Part shown: positions 27,594 through 36,114 of the stretch, in pieces
How positions within the stretch are numbered: the first letter of the stretch is position 1
Layout of the letters: each line of letters begins with the position of its first letter
Source: Bacillus sp. NP157
Lineage (GTDB): Bacteria; Pseudomonadota; Gammaproteobacteria; Xanthomonadales; Rhodanobacteraceae
NCBI GenBank assembly: GCA_018889975.1
Contig: CP076546.1
Span: forward strand, 4,681,001 to 4,745,000
Direction: 5' to 3'
Length of the DNA stretch: 64,000 nucleotides
The notes under the pieces: model-generated
Told to the model about the DNA's origin: nothing
The model's input: only the letters and a program-made list of their open reading frames with translations
The model's database searches: none
Translations under genes and position numbers: made by a program

Positions 27594-28570
27594 GCGTGCT
27601 TCTCCATGAAGGCCTTTACTTCGGCCTGGTCGGGAATGGCGGTGAACGAGCCTTTGCGCGTGGCGGTGAGGGCACCACAAGCGGCGGCAAAGCGAATCAG
27701 GCCGGTGAGGCGGGCTTCGTCGGCCACCAGGGCTTCGAGGTCGTCGCGGGTGACGCCCTCGGCAGCGAGGCGGGCCAGCAGGCCGCCAACGAAGGCGTCG
27801 CCCGCCGCGGTGGTGTCCACGGCGTCGACCTTGTAGCCGGCGATGACGCCGCTGGCCTTGCGGGTGAACCACCGCATCGGTTCGGGGCCGTCGGTGATCA
27901 GCAGCAGGCCGGCCTTGCCGGTCCAGAGCTTCGCCATCACCGCCGCGTCGGAACCCGCGCCTTCGTGGATCACCGCGAACTCTTCGGCGCTGAGCTTGAT
28001 CACGTCCGCTTCGAGCAGGGTTTCCCACAGGCGCGGCAGCTGGTCTTCGCCCTTAGGCCACAGGGCAGGGCGCAGGTTCATGTCGAAGCTGACCAGGGCA
28101 CCGGCGGCGCGGGCGCGACGCATGCCCTCGACCGTGGTCGATGCGATGGCGGCTTCGGTCAGCGAGTTGGAGCAGACATGGAAGATCGCCAGGTCGTCGA
28201 AGGTTTCCTTGCGGAAGTGCTCCGGACGGAACAGCAGGTCGGCCGCGGGCGGTCGATAGAAGCTGAAGCTGCGATCGCCCTTGTCGTCGTGCGCGACGAA
28301 GGCCAGCGCGGTGCGCGCCTCGTCGGTACGGGCGACGTCCTCGGTGCCGACGCCAAGGTCGGTGAGGCTCTTGAGCAGGAAGTCGCCGAACATGTCACGC
28401 GCCAGCATGCCGGCGAACCGGGCAGGGGCGCCGAGCAGGGCGGCGGCAACCGCGACGTTGGCGGGGGCACCGCCGGCGAACGGAACGAAGGCGGGAGGCT
28501 GACCGGCGCCGCCCTGGGGCTGTGCGTGGAAATCGATCAGCGCCTCGCCGAAGCAGAGGATGGAAGACAT
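27590..28570 (-). CDS. PfkB-family fructokinase
   Basis: The 326-residue sugar kinase has the PfkB N-terminal motif FVPFAGGAPANVAVAAALLG. Its C-terminal motif is VDTTAAGDAFVGGLLARL, whose Asp is the catalytic base. Predicted reaction: ATP-dependent phosphorylation of fructose to fructose 6-phosphate. It lies between the MFS transporter (70-base gap) and the isomerase (4-base overlap). This order fits a route mannose to fructose to fructose 6-phosphate that bypasses mannose 6-phosphate isomerase. Confidence 0.92.
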   Translation of the reverse strand: MSSILCFGEALIDFHAQPQGGAGQPPAFVPFAGGAPANVAVAAALLGAPARFAGMLARDMFGDFLLKSLTDLGVGTEDVARTDEARTALAFVAHDDKGDRSFSFYRPPAADLLFRPEHFRKETFDDLAIFHVCSNSLTEAAIASTTVEGMRRARAAGALVSFDMNLRPALWPKGEDQLPRLWETLLEADVIKLSAEEFAVIHEGAGSDAAVMAKLWTGKAGLLLITDGPEPMRWFTRKASGVIAGYKVDAVDTTAAGDAFVGGLLARLAAEGVTRDDLEALVADEARLTGLIRFAAACGALTATRKGSFTAIPDQAEVKAFMEKHA

Positions 28571-28640
28571 GCGACGGCCTGTCCTTGGTGCGGTGAAAAA
28601 CACGACGGCCGGCGTGTGCCGGCCGTCGCCATGGATGGTC

Positions 28641-29963
28641 TTAGCGCGCCGCGACCGGCGTGCCACGAACCTTGGAACCGCTCAGACCGTAGAACACGAT
28701 GTACGCGTAGCAGATCAGCGGGATGAAGAAGGCGTGCTGGATACCGATGTGATCGGCGATCGCACCCTGCAGGATCGGGATCAGCGCGCCACCGACGATG
28801 GCCATGATCAGCAGCGACGAGGCCTTGCCGGTCAGCGGACCCATGCGCTCGATGCCGAGCGAGAAGATCGTCGGGAACATGATCGAGTTGAACAGGCCGA
28901 TGGCGACGATGCTGTACACCGCGACCACGCCGGTGGTCATCATCGTGGTGATGACGAGCAGGGCGTTGATGACGGCGAACACCGCCAGCAGCGCGCGCGG
29001 CGAGAACCGGGCCAGCAGGGCCGAGCCGATGAAGCGGCCGACCATCGCGCCACCCCAGTAGAAGGCCACGTGCGACGCGGCGACTTCACCGGACATGTTG
29101 CCGATCTCCGGCAGCTGCAGGTAGTTGATCATGAAGCTGCCGATCGACACTTCGCCGCCGACGTAGAAGAAGATGCCGAGCACGCCGAAGAACACGTGCG
29201 GGGTCTTCAGGGCGTCCATCAGCGTGTGATGGCCTTCGTCGGCCTTCTCGGTGGTCTCTTCGAGCTTCGGCAGGTTGAACAGGTACACGCCGATCGCGAT
29301 CACCACCAGCACCAGGGCCAGGCCGATGTACGGCACCTGCACGGAACTGGCTTCGGTGGCGCGGTAGGTGACCTGCTCGGCGGCGCTGAGCTTGGCGATG
29401 TCGTCGCTGCTCTTCACCGCGTTGGACAGGATCACCATGCCGCCGAAGAACGGGGCGAGGAAGGTGCCGAACGAGTTCAGCGCCTGGGCCAGCGTGAGGC
29501 GGCTGGAGCTGGTCTTTTCAGGACCGAGCAGCGCGACGTACGGGTTGGCCGCCACCTGGAGCACGGTGATGCCGGTGGCCAGGATGAACAGGGCGGCGAG
29601 GAAGATCGGGTAGACGCGCATGCCCGCGGCGGGCCAGAACAGCGCCGCGCCGATGCCGGCGATGATCAGGCCGGCGACGATGCCTTTCTTGTAACCGAGG
29701 TTGGCGACCAGCTTGCCGGCCGGCAGGCCCATGATGAAATAGGCACCGAAGAAGGTGAACTGGATCAGCATCGCCTTGAAGTAGTTCAGCTCGAACACGG
29801 CCTTCAGGTGCGGGATCAGGATGTCGTTCAGGCAGGTCAGGAAACCCCACATGAAGAAGATCGTGGTCATCACGCCCAGGGCGAGCGGGAAATACGTGTA
29901 ACGGGTGTCGCCGCCGCTCGTCGGGGACGATGCGTTGGGCAATGGCGCGGAACCGGTAGCCAT
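28641..29963 (-). CDS. FucP/GluP-type MFS hexose:H+ symporter
   Basis: This is a 440-residue inner-membrane transporter with twelve predicted helices. It resembles the fucose and glucose/galactose permease family: TIFFMWGFLTCLNDILIPHL in helix 1, LVANLGYKKGIVAGLIIAG, and VLQVAANPYVALLGPEKTSSSRL after helix 4. The glutamate-asparagine features of sugar:H+ symport are in this region. The start at 29963 gives MATGSAPLPN. It is the first gene of the kinase-isomerase operon and probably imports mannose or a related hexose. Confidence 0.92.
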   Translation of the reverse strand: MATGSAPLPNASSPTSGGDTRYTYFPLALGVMTTIFFMWGFLTCLNDILIPHLKAVFELNYFKAMLIQFTFFGAYFIMGLPAGKLVANLGYKKGIVAGLIIAGIGAALFWPAAGMRVYPIFLAALFILATGITVLQVAANPYVALLGPEKTSSSRLTLAQALNSFGTFLAPFFGGMVILSNAVKSSDDIAKLSAAEQVTYRATEASSVQVPYIGLALVLVVIAIGVYLFNLPKLEETTEKADEGHHTLMDALKTPHVFFGVLGIFFYVGGEVSIGSFMINYLQLPEIGNMSGEVAASHVAFYWGGAMVGRFIGSALLARFSPRALLAVFAVINALLVITTMMTTGVVAVYSIVAIGLFNSIMFPTIFSLGIERMGPLTGKASSLLIMAIVGGALIPILQGAIADHIGIQHAFFIPLICYAYIVFYGLSGSKVRGTPVAAR

Positions 29964-29983
29964 GGGGTGCTCCAATGTGGTGT

Positions 29984-31033
29984 TCAGGGGGATGACGGTG
30001 GGCAGCTGCTTTCGCGGACAACCAGCCGCACGGGCGAGATCGTATAGGCCGCTTCCGTCTCGGGATTGCGAAGTCTTTCCAAAATGAGTTCGGCGCTGCG
30101 TCGGCCCAGGCCGCGCGGATCCACCGCGACGGTGGTCAGGGGCGGGACGCATACCTCCGCTTCGGCGACGTCATCGAAGCCGGTCAGGGCGAAGTCTTCG
30201 CCCGGGCGGCGGCCGCGCTTGGTCAGGCCCAGCATAAGGCCAAGGGCTACCGCGTCGTTGTAGCAAACCGCCGCCGTCGGGGCCGGGTCGCGGGCGAACA
30301 GCGCGCCGGTCTGGCGTGCGGCCTCCAGGCGGGTGGGGGCGCTTTCGATCACCCAGGCCGGGTCGACCTTCAGGCCGGCCTTCTCCATCGCGCTGGTGTA
30401 GCCGCGGCGGCGTTGTTCCACCGAGCTGGAGTCGCGATGGCCGCCGAAGAAGGCGATGCGCTGGTGGCCGAGGTCGATCAGGTGCTGCGTGGCCAGGCGT
30501 GCGCCGTGTTCGTTGTCCATCTCCAGCGTGTCCCAGCGGTGCGTGCCTTCGTCGTCGGGCAGCTCGCGGTTGAACACCAGCAGGGGCGTGTGCATGCCGA
30601 CGGCGGTCAGCACGCGCTCGCCGTCGCTGCCTTCGGCAGGCGAGAGGATGATGCCGGCCGGCCCGTGCTCGATCATCGAATTGAGCACGGCCTGCTGGCG
30701 TTCGGGCGATTCGCCCGTGTTGCCCAGCAGGGTGACGTAGCCGGCGCTGGCCAGGGTTTCGTCGGCCCCGGCGGCGAATTCGGCGAAGAACGGGTTGCCC
30801 AGGTCATTGATGACCAGGCCGATGCTGGACGAGGTGCGTCGACGCAGGTTGGCTGCCGCCCGGTTATAGACGTAGCCTTGTCGCTTCAATTCCGCTTCGA
30901 CCCGGGCACGGGTGACCGAGTTGACCAGGGGGCTACCGCGCAGCACCAGTGAAACGGTGGCGCGCGAGACATCGCAACCCTGGGCGATATCGGCCAGCGT
31001 GACCTTGCGGCGCTGCGGGGTGGTCCTCGCCAT
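29984..31033 (-). CDS. LacI-family repressor of the mannoside locus
   Basis: The 349-residue regulator has the LacI helix-turn-helix (VTLADIAQGCDVSRATVSLVLRG) and hinge helix (YNRAAANLRRR), then a sugar-binding core ending with FDDVAEAEVCVPPLTTVAVD. Of the two adjacent start codons, the ATG at 31033 has AAGGAG at a better distance. It is 20 bases upstream of the transporter and so may be the first gene of the operon. It is divergent from the GH92 gene, with two palindromes in the 166-base gap. Confidence 0.92.
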   Translation of the reverse strand: MARTTPQRRKVTLADIAQGCDVSRATVSLVLRGSPLVNSVTRARVEAELKRQGYVYNRAAANLRRRTSSSIGLVINDLGNPFFAEFAAGADETLASAGYVTLLGNTGESPERQQAVLNSMIEHGPAGIILSPAEGSDGERVLTAVGMHTPLLVFNRELPDDEGTHRWDTLEMDNEHGARLATQHLIDLGHQRIAFFGGHRDSSSVEQRRRGYTSAMEKAGLKVDPAWVIESAPTRLEAARQTGALFARDPAPTAAVCYNDAVALGLMLGLTKRGRRPGEDFALTGFDDVAEAEVCVPPLTTVAVDPRGLGRRSAELILERLRNPETEAAYTISPVRLVVRESSCPPSSP

Positions 31034-31056
31034 CATGGCTCCTTCAAACGATCTAA

Positions 31057-31077
31057 ACCGCGCGATCATCGCGCGGT
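31057..31077. promoter_or_regulatory. 21-bp palindrome next to the lacI start
   Basis: ACCGCGCGAT and ATCGCGCGGT are exact inverted arms around a single C, 24 bases upstream of the regulator gene. It could be an autoregulatory operator or a leader hairpin. Confidence 0.4.
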
Positions 31078-31145
31078 CGGCCTAGGGACGCATTACGCAC
31101 TGCAACATGCGTGGGTGCGCTATCTTTGCTACGTTCAGCCTGTTT

Positions 31146-31169
31146 GTCACGATCCAAATCGATCGTGAC
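31146..31169. promoter_or_regulatory. Candidate LacI operator upstream of the GH92 gene
   Basis: GTCACGATC and GATCGTGAC are perfect 9-base arms around CAAATC, 31 bases before the mannosidase start. Symmetry and position fit a LacI-type operator that controls the divergent promoters. Binding is inferred. Confidence 0.5.
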
Positions 31170-31199
31170 CCATCCTGAGTCCTTTGTGGGGAGTTTCCG

Positions 31200-33539
31200 A
31201 TGTCGAGTTCCACGCGCCTGCGCCGCGGCCTGCTGGCCGCCGCCCTGTCCCTCGCCCTGCCAGCCCTCGCCGTGGCGGCCACGCCCGCCGGCAAGGGTTC
31301 CAGCGCCTGGGCGGCGGTCGACCCGATGATCGGTACCGGCGGCGACGGGCACACCTTCCCGGGTGCCACGGTCCCCTTCGGCATGGTCCAGCTGTCCCCC
31401 GACACGGCCATGCCGGACTTCAAGCACGCTTATAAGTGGGCGGCCGGCTACCAGTACGGCGACTCCAGCATCCTTGGCTTCTCGCATACGCACTTCTCCG
31501 GCAGCGGCCACTCGGACCTGGGCGACTTCCTGGTCATGCCCATCGCCGGCGACGTGAAGCTGGATCCCGGCTCCCCCGACCAGCCCGGTAGCGGCTACCG
31601 CTCGCGGTTTTCCCATGCGAGCGAAAAGGCCGAGGCAGGTTACTACGCGGTTACCCTCAGCGACTACGACGTGCGCGCCGAGCTGACCGCCAACGCCCGC
31701 GTTGGCTTCCACCGCTACAGCTTCCCCAAGGGCAAGCCGGCCCACCTGCTGCTCGACCTGCGCCCCAGCATCTATGACTACGAGGGCAAGGTGCTGTGGT
31801 CGTCGCTGCGCGTGCGCCAGGACGGCACGGTCACCGGTGGCCGTAGCGTGCGTGGCTGGGCCCCGGGCCGCCAGCTGTTCTTCGCCATGCGCTTCAACCA
31901 GCCGATGACCTCGCGCGACCTGAAGAATCGCGAAGAGAACATCGTCTACAAGGGCTTCGGTGGCCCGGGCAACCGCGCCGACGACGTCGATGGCATCAGC
32001 GGCCGCGCGCTCGAGGGCGTGTTCGACTTCGGCAACCTCGACAAGCCGCTGGTGGTGAAGGTGGCGATCTCGACCGTGAGCGAAGACAACGCCATCGCCA
32101 ACCTCGACAAGGACGGTGCCGGCTTCGACTTCGATGCACGCCGTGCCGATGCCCGCCAGGCCTGGGAGAAGAACCTGTCGGTGGTCGACCTGCAGGCCCC
32201 GGCCGAAACGCGCAAGACCTTCTACACGGCCCTGTACCACGCGATGCTCTCGCCGACGCTGTCCACCGACGTCAACGGCGAATACCGCGGCCCGGACAAC
32301 CAGGTCCACCACACCGAAGGCTTCGACTTCTATTCCACGTGGTCGCTGTGGGACGTCTACCGCGCGCAGCAGCCGCTGATGACCCTGCTGGAGCCGGCTA
32401 AGAGCAACGATTTCGTCAGCTCGCTGATCGCCTCGCGCGAGGCCAGCCCATTCGGCATCCTGCCGGTGTGGGCCTATGGCGGCATGGAAACCTGGTGCAT
32501 GATCGGCTACCACGCGGTGCCGGTCATCGCCGATGCCTATATGAAGGGCATCCGCGGCTATGACGCCGACAAGGCGCTCGCCGCCATGGTCGCCAGCGCC
32601 ACTTACGGCCCCTACGGTGGCCTCGACGACTACATGAAGATCGGTTACGTGCCGATCGACCACCAGCCGGAAGCCGCCTCCAAGACCGTCGAATACGCTT
32701 TCGACGACTGGTCGCTCGCGCAGATGGCCAAGGCCATGGGCAAGGACGACGTCGCCGCCACCTTCATGAAGCGCGCGGGCAACTGGAAGAACAGCTTCGA
32801 CACCAAGACCGGCTTCCTGCGTGCGCGCAAGGCCGACGGTAACTACCGCGAGCCGTTCGATCCGTCGTCGGCGGCGTATGGCAGCGACTACACCGAAGGC
32901 AATGCCTGGCAGTACTCGTGGTACGTGCCGCAGGACATCGCCGCGCTGATCCAGGACCTGGGCGGCAACGACGCCTTCGTCAAGAAGCTGGACTCGGTGT
33001 TCGACGCCAAGGTGGATCCGAAGTCGTTCGCGCACGTGGAAGACATCACCGGCCTGATCGGCTGGTATGCGCACGGCAACGAGCCGAGCCACCACGTCGC
33101 CTACCTGTACGACTACGCCGGCCAGCCCTGGAAGACCCAGGAGCGCCTGACCCAGATCATGAAGACCCAGTACACCCCGACGCCCACCGGCCTGGTCGGC
33201 AACGACGACCTCGGCCAGATGTCGGCCTGGTACATCTTCAGCGCGCTGGGCTTCTACCCGGTGGCCCCGGGCAGCAACCAGTACGTGATCGGTCGCCCGT
33301 TCGTGGAGAAGGCCACGCTCAACCTGCAGAACGGCAAGCACTTCACGGTGAGCACCGACCATCTCGATGCGAAGCACCCGTACGTCGGCAAGGTCACCCT
33401 CAACGGCAAGGACCTGGCCCGCACCTGGGTCACCCACGAAGAGCTGACCGCCGGTGGCGAGCTGCACTTCTCCATGCAGGCCGAAGCATCCAAGTGGGGC
33501 ACTGCCCCTAACGCCGCCCCCTACTCCATGAGCAAGTAA
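31200..33539 (+). CDS. Secreted GH92 alpha-mannosidase
   Basis: This is a calcium-dependent exo-alpha-mannosidase that trims mannose from N-glycans or yeast-type mannans. The 779-residue precursor has a signal peptide (LRRGLLAAALSLALPALAV). The family signature follows: DPMIGTGGDGHTFPGATVPFGMVQLSPD. The catalytic (alpha/alpha)6 domain includes GFDFYSTWSLWDVYR and TEGNAWQYSWYVPQD, and the C-terminus has NDDLGQMSAWYIFSALGFYPV. GGGGAG precedes the ATG at 31200. It feeds mannose to the divergent transporter-kinase-isomerase operon. Confidence 0.95.
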   Translation: MSSSTRLRRGLLAAALSLALPALAVAATPAGKGSSAWAAVDPMIGTGGDGHTFPGATVPFGMVQLSPDTAMPDFKHAYKWAAGYQYGDSSILGFSHTHFSGSGHSDLGDFLVMPIAGDVKLDPGSPDQPGSGYRSRFSHASEKAEAGYYAVTLSDYDVRAELTANARVGFHRYSFPKGKPAHLLLDLRPSIYDYEGKVLWSSLRVRQDGTVTGGRSVRGWAPGRQLFFAMRFNQPMTSRDLKNREENIVYKGFGGPGNRADDVDGISGRALEGVFDFGNLDKPLVVKVAISTVSEDNAIANLDKDGAGFDFDARRADARQAWEKNLSVVDLQAPAETRKTFYTALYHAMLSPTLSTDVNGEYRGPDNQVHHTEGFDFYSTWSLWDVYRAQQPLMTLLEPAKSNDFVSSLIASREASPFGILPVWAYGGMETWCMIGYHAVPVIADAYMKGIRGYDADKALAAMVASATYGPYGGLDDYMKIGYVPIDHQPEAASKTVEYAFDDWSLAQMAKAMGKDDVAATFMKRAGNWKNSFDTKTGFLRARKADGNYREPFDPSSAAYGSDYTEGNAWQYSWYVPQDIAALIQDLGGNDAFVKKLDSVFDAKVDPKSFAHVEDITGLIGWYAHGNEPSHHVAYLYDYAGQPWKTQERLTQIMKTQYTPTPTGLVGNDDLGQMSAWYIFSALGFYPVAPGSNQYVIGRPFVEKATLNLQNGKHFTVSTDHLDAKHPYVGKVTLNGKDLARTWVTHEELTAGGELHFSMQAEASKWGTAPNAAPYSMSK

Positions 33540-33852
33540 CTGCCCCCTGTAGGAGCGCGCCCGCGCGCGACCCCGCTCCCCCACGGTCGCGCCGTGGGGG
33601 AGCGGCACGTCTCAAAGCTGACGAACCCGTCACCCCAATTTCACGACGGATTCGGCATCTACATCGCCTTCAATCGGGCGGGTGCGACGCTTCCTCGGCC
33701 AGGTTCCGGCACATGCCGTCCGCATGGCCCACCGAGAGCGCCGCACCCGCCCGTTCGCATTGCACAGGGCGGGAAATGTCGAACCGAAACGCCTCCAGCG
33801 TTTACAATACGTGCCTGTATTGGGCAGGAGTCGTCGTGGGGATGACGAAGGC
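33540..33852. other. Gap of 313 bases with a REP copy and a strong hairpin
   Basis: A forward REP copy (33548-33570, with C for T at one position) is followed by a 13-bp perfect hairpin at 33574-33604 (CGCTCCCCCACGG paired across TCGCG), without a T run. Further on, CAATAC-GTGCCT-GTATTG (33805-33822) is a possible operator 31 bases before the sensor kinase gene. No gene was found. Confidence 0.65.
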
Positions 33853-35652
33853 ATGATCGAACGGATCGGATTGCGCTGGCGGCTCGCCGGCCTGCTGCTG
33901 GCCGTGCTAGTGATCGTCGCCCTGCCGTACTTCGCCACCCGCTCCAGCTCGGAGCAGGCGCTCAGCTCGCGCGACTGGGTCACCCACACGTCGGACATCA
34001 AGGCCAGCATCTACCGGCTGGACGCGATCCTGCGCGCCAGCGAGGCCGCGGCGTACACGCTGGCGGCGGGTGCCAAGGCGGACGACGAACTGGTCCAGCG
34101 GGCGCTCGCGCCGAAGGTCAAGGCGCCGCCGATCCTCGCCGCGCTGCGCGGCATGGTCCGCGACAACCCCGACCAGGTCGCCCGGCTGGGCGCCATGGAG
34201 TCGGTGGTGACCGGGCGGATGCAGCTCACCGAGGACGCCCTGGCGAAAGCCGGCGCCGGCGACCGGGCGGGTGCGTTCGCGGTGATGGAAGACGCGCGCC
34301 GGATGTTCCCGTTCCGCGACCGGGTGATCGAGATCCTCGCCGAGGAAACCAAACTGCTGGATTCGCGCAAGGAAGACGCGCGTGGCAGCGCCTCGGATAA
34401 CCGCGTGGTGCTGGGCGTCGCCGCGCTGGCCCAGCTGGCCCTGCTCGGCATCGTGGTCGTGGTGTCGGAACGGCAGATCGCGATCCGGCTCGCCGCCGAA
34501 TCGAAGGCCGCCGATGCGGTGAACCGGTCGCAGCTGATCGTGCAGGCCGTGCGCGAGCCCATCGCGATGCTCGACGCCGACTTGCGCACCTTGCTGGTCA
34601 ACGCCGCGTTCGCCGAGCTCTACGGCTACGACGCCGACGACGAAAAAGCAAACATGCCGCTGAAGTCGATCGGCAACGGCGCCTGGGACGACATGGCCCT
34701 GCTGCAGCGCCTGAACGATGTGATCGCGCGTGACCGTGAACTGTGGGACTACGAGCTGACCCAGCGCACCGTGGACGGCATCGATCGCTTCGTCGTGATC
34801 AACGCCCGCCGTATCGAGCAGCCCGCGCCCGAGCGCCCGGCGCTGCTGATCACGGTCAGCGACATCACGGCTCGCGCCCTGGTCGAGCAGAAGGTCAGCG
34901 AACTGAATCGCCAGCTCGAAGGCAAGGTCGAACAGATCTCCGACGTGAACCGCGAACTGGAAGCTTTCAGCTACTCGGTCTCGCACGACCTGCGCGCGCC
35001 GCTGCGGCACATCTCCGGCTTCGCCGGCAAGCTCGAGGCGCAGCTCGGCGAGAATGCCGACGACCGCACGCGCCACTACATCGACGTGATCACCAGTTCG
35101 TCGCGGCGCATGGCGCAGCTGATCGACGACCTGCTGGTGTTCTCGCGCCTCGGCCGCGGCGCCCTGCGCCTGCAGCCGGTCGACATGCAGTCGCTGGTCG
35201 AGGAGGCGCGCGCCATGGCCGAGTCCGATGCCCGCGATCGCCGCATCGACTGGGTGATGGCGCCGCTGCCGATCATGGTCGGCGATGAAAACATGCTGCG
35301 CACCGTGTGGCAGAACCTGCTGGGCAATGCGGTGAAATACACCGGCAACCGCGAGGTCGGCCGCATCGAAGTCGGCATGGAACGGGCGCAGTCGGGCGAT
35401 TACGAGTTCTTCGTGCGCGACAACGGTGCCGGCTTCGACATGCAGTACGCCAGCAAGCTGTTCGGCGTGTTCCAGCGGCTCCATCGCGCTTCCGAATTCC
35501 CCGGCAACGGCATCGGCCTTGCCAACGTGCGACGCATCATCGCCCGCCACGGCGGCCGTACCTGGGCCGAAGGCGAGACGGACCGCGGCGCCACTTTCCA
35601 CTTTTCCCTGCCGGCGTCGGACATGGTCGACGCCAGAACCGGTGACACATGA
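33853..35652 (+). CDS. Membrane sensor histidine kinase with PAS domain
   Basis: The 599-residue kinase starts with a membrane helix (LAGLLLAVLVIVALPYFA). A helical periplasmic sensor region (about residues 35-185) follows, then a second membrane helix (VVLGVAALAQLALLGIVVVV). Next is a PAS domain (about 225-345, with ITARALVEQKVSELN at its exit). HisKA has His378 in SYSVSHDLRAPLRHISGF, and the ATPase domain has the boxes GNAVKYTG, FFVRDNGAGFD and GNGIGLANVRRII. The C-terminal half resembles the Cph1/BphP-type kinases. The stop overlaps the next gene by four bases. The stimulus is unknown. Confidence 0.92.
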   Translation: MIERIGLRWRLAGLLLAVLVIVALPYFATRSSSEQALSSRDWVTHTSDIKASIYRLDAILRASEAAAYTLAAGAKADDELVQRALAPKVKAPPILAALRGMVRDNPDQVARLGAMESVVTGRMQLTEDALAKAGAGDRAGAFAVMEDARRMFPFRDRVIEILAEETKLLDSRKEDARGSASDNRVVLGVAALAQLALLGIVVVVSERQIAIRLAAESKAADAVNRSQLIVQAVREPIAMLDADLRTLLVNAAFAELYGYDADDEKANMPLKSIGNGAWDDMALLQRLNDVIARDRELWDYELTQRTVDGIDRFVVINARRIEQPAPERPALLITVSDITARALVEQKVSELNRQLEGKVEQISDVNRELEAFSYSVSHDLRAPLRHISGFAGKLEAQLGENADDRTRHYIDVITSSSRRMAQLIDDLLVFSRLGRGALRLQPVDMQSLVEEARAMAESDARDRRIDWVMAPLPIMVGDENMLRTVWQNLLGNAVKYTGNREVGRIEVGMERAQSGDYEFFVRDNGAGFDMQYASKLFGVFQRLHRASEFPGNGIGLANVRRIIARHGGRTWAEGETDRGATFHFSLPASDMVDARTGDT

Positions 35653-36095
35653 ACCAGCGTGACCTGCGAACGATCCTGTTAGTCGAAGATTCCATGGCCG
35701 ATGCCGAGATGGCCGTCGATGCCCTGCGCGAAGCCAAGCTGGCCAATCCCGTGGTCCATCTCGAAGATGGCGTGGATTGCCTCGACTGGATGGAGCGCCG
35801 CGGCCGCTATGCCGATCGCGAGGAAGGCGATCCAGCCGTGATCCTCCTCGACATCAAGATGCCGCGCATGGATGGCCTGGAAGTGCTGACCCACCTGCGT
35901 GCGCAGGAACGCTGGAAGCGCGTGCCGGTGGTGATCCTTTCCTCGTCGCGCGAGGAAAGCGACCTGGCCCGTAGCTGGGACCTTGGCGTGAACGCTTACG
36001 TGCTCAAGCCGGTCGACGTGCAACAGTTCTTTACCGCGGTGCAGACGCTCGGCCATTTCTGGGCCGTGCTGAACCAGCGGCCGGAAGGCGATTGA
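35649..36095 (+). CDS. Single-domain response regulator, Rcp1-like
   Basis: The 148-residue receiver has no output domain. The acidic pocket is in ILLVEDSMADAEM, the phosphoacceptor is Asp68 in VILLDIKMPRMDG, and the conserved Lys is in AYVLKPVDVQQF. It is translationally coupled to the kinase (ATGA overlap) and resembles the small regulators paired with phytochrome-like kinases. It probably signals by protein-protein contact or as part of a phosphorelay to the next gene. Confidence 0.93.
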   Translation: MNQRDLRTILLVEDSMADAEMAVDALREAKLANPVVHLEDGVDCLDWMERRGRYADREEGDPAVILLDIKMPRMDGLEVLTHLRAQERWKRVPVVILSSSREESDLARSWDLGVNAYVLKPVDVQQFFTAVQTLGHFWAVLNQRPEGD

Positions 36096-36114
36096 GGGTA
36101 GGACGGGCCTGGGT

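Noticed and set aside
33574-33604. Transcription terminator of the GH92 gene
   Set aside because: The hairpin is perfect and very stable, but no T run follows on either strand. I list it only as a hairpin.
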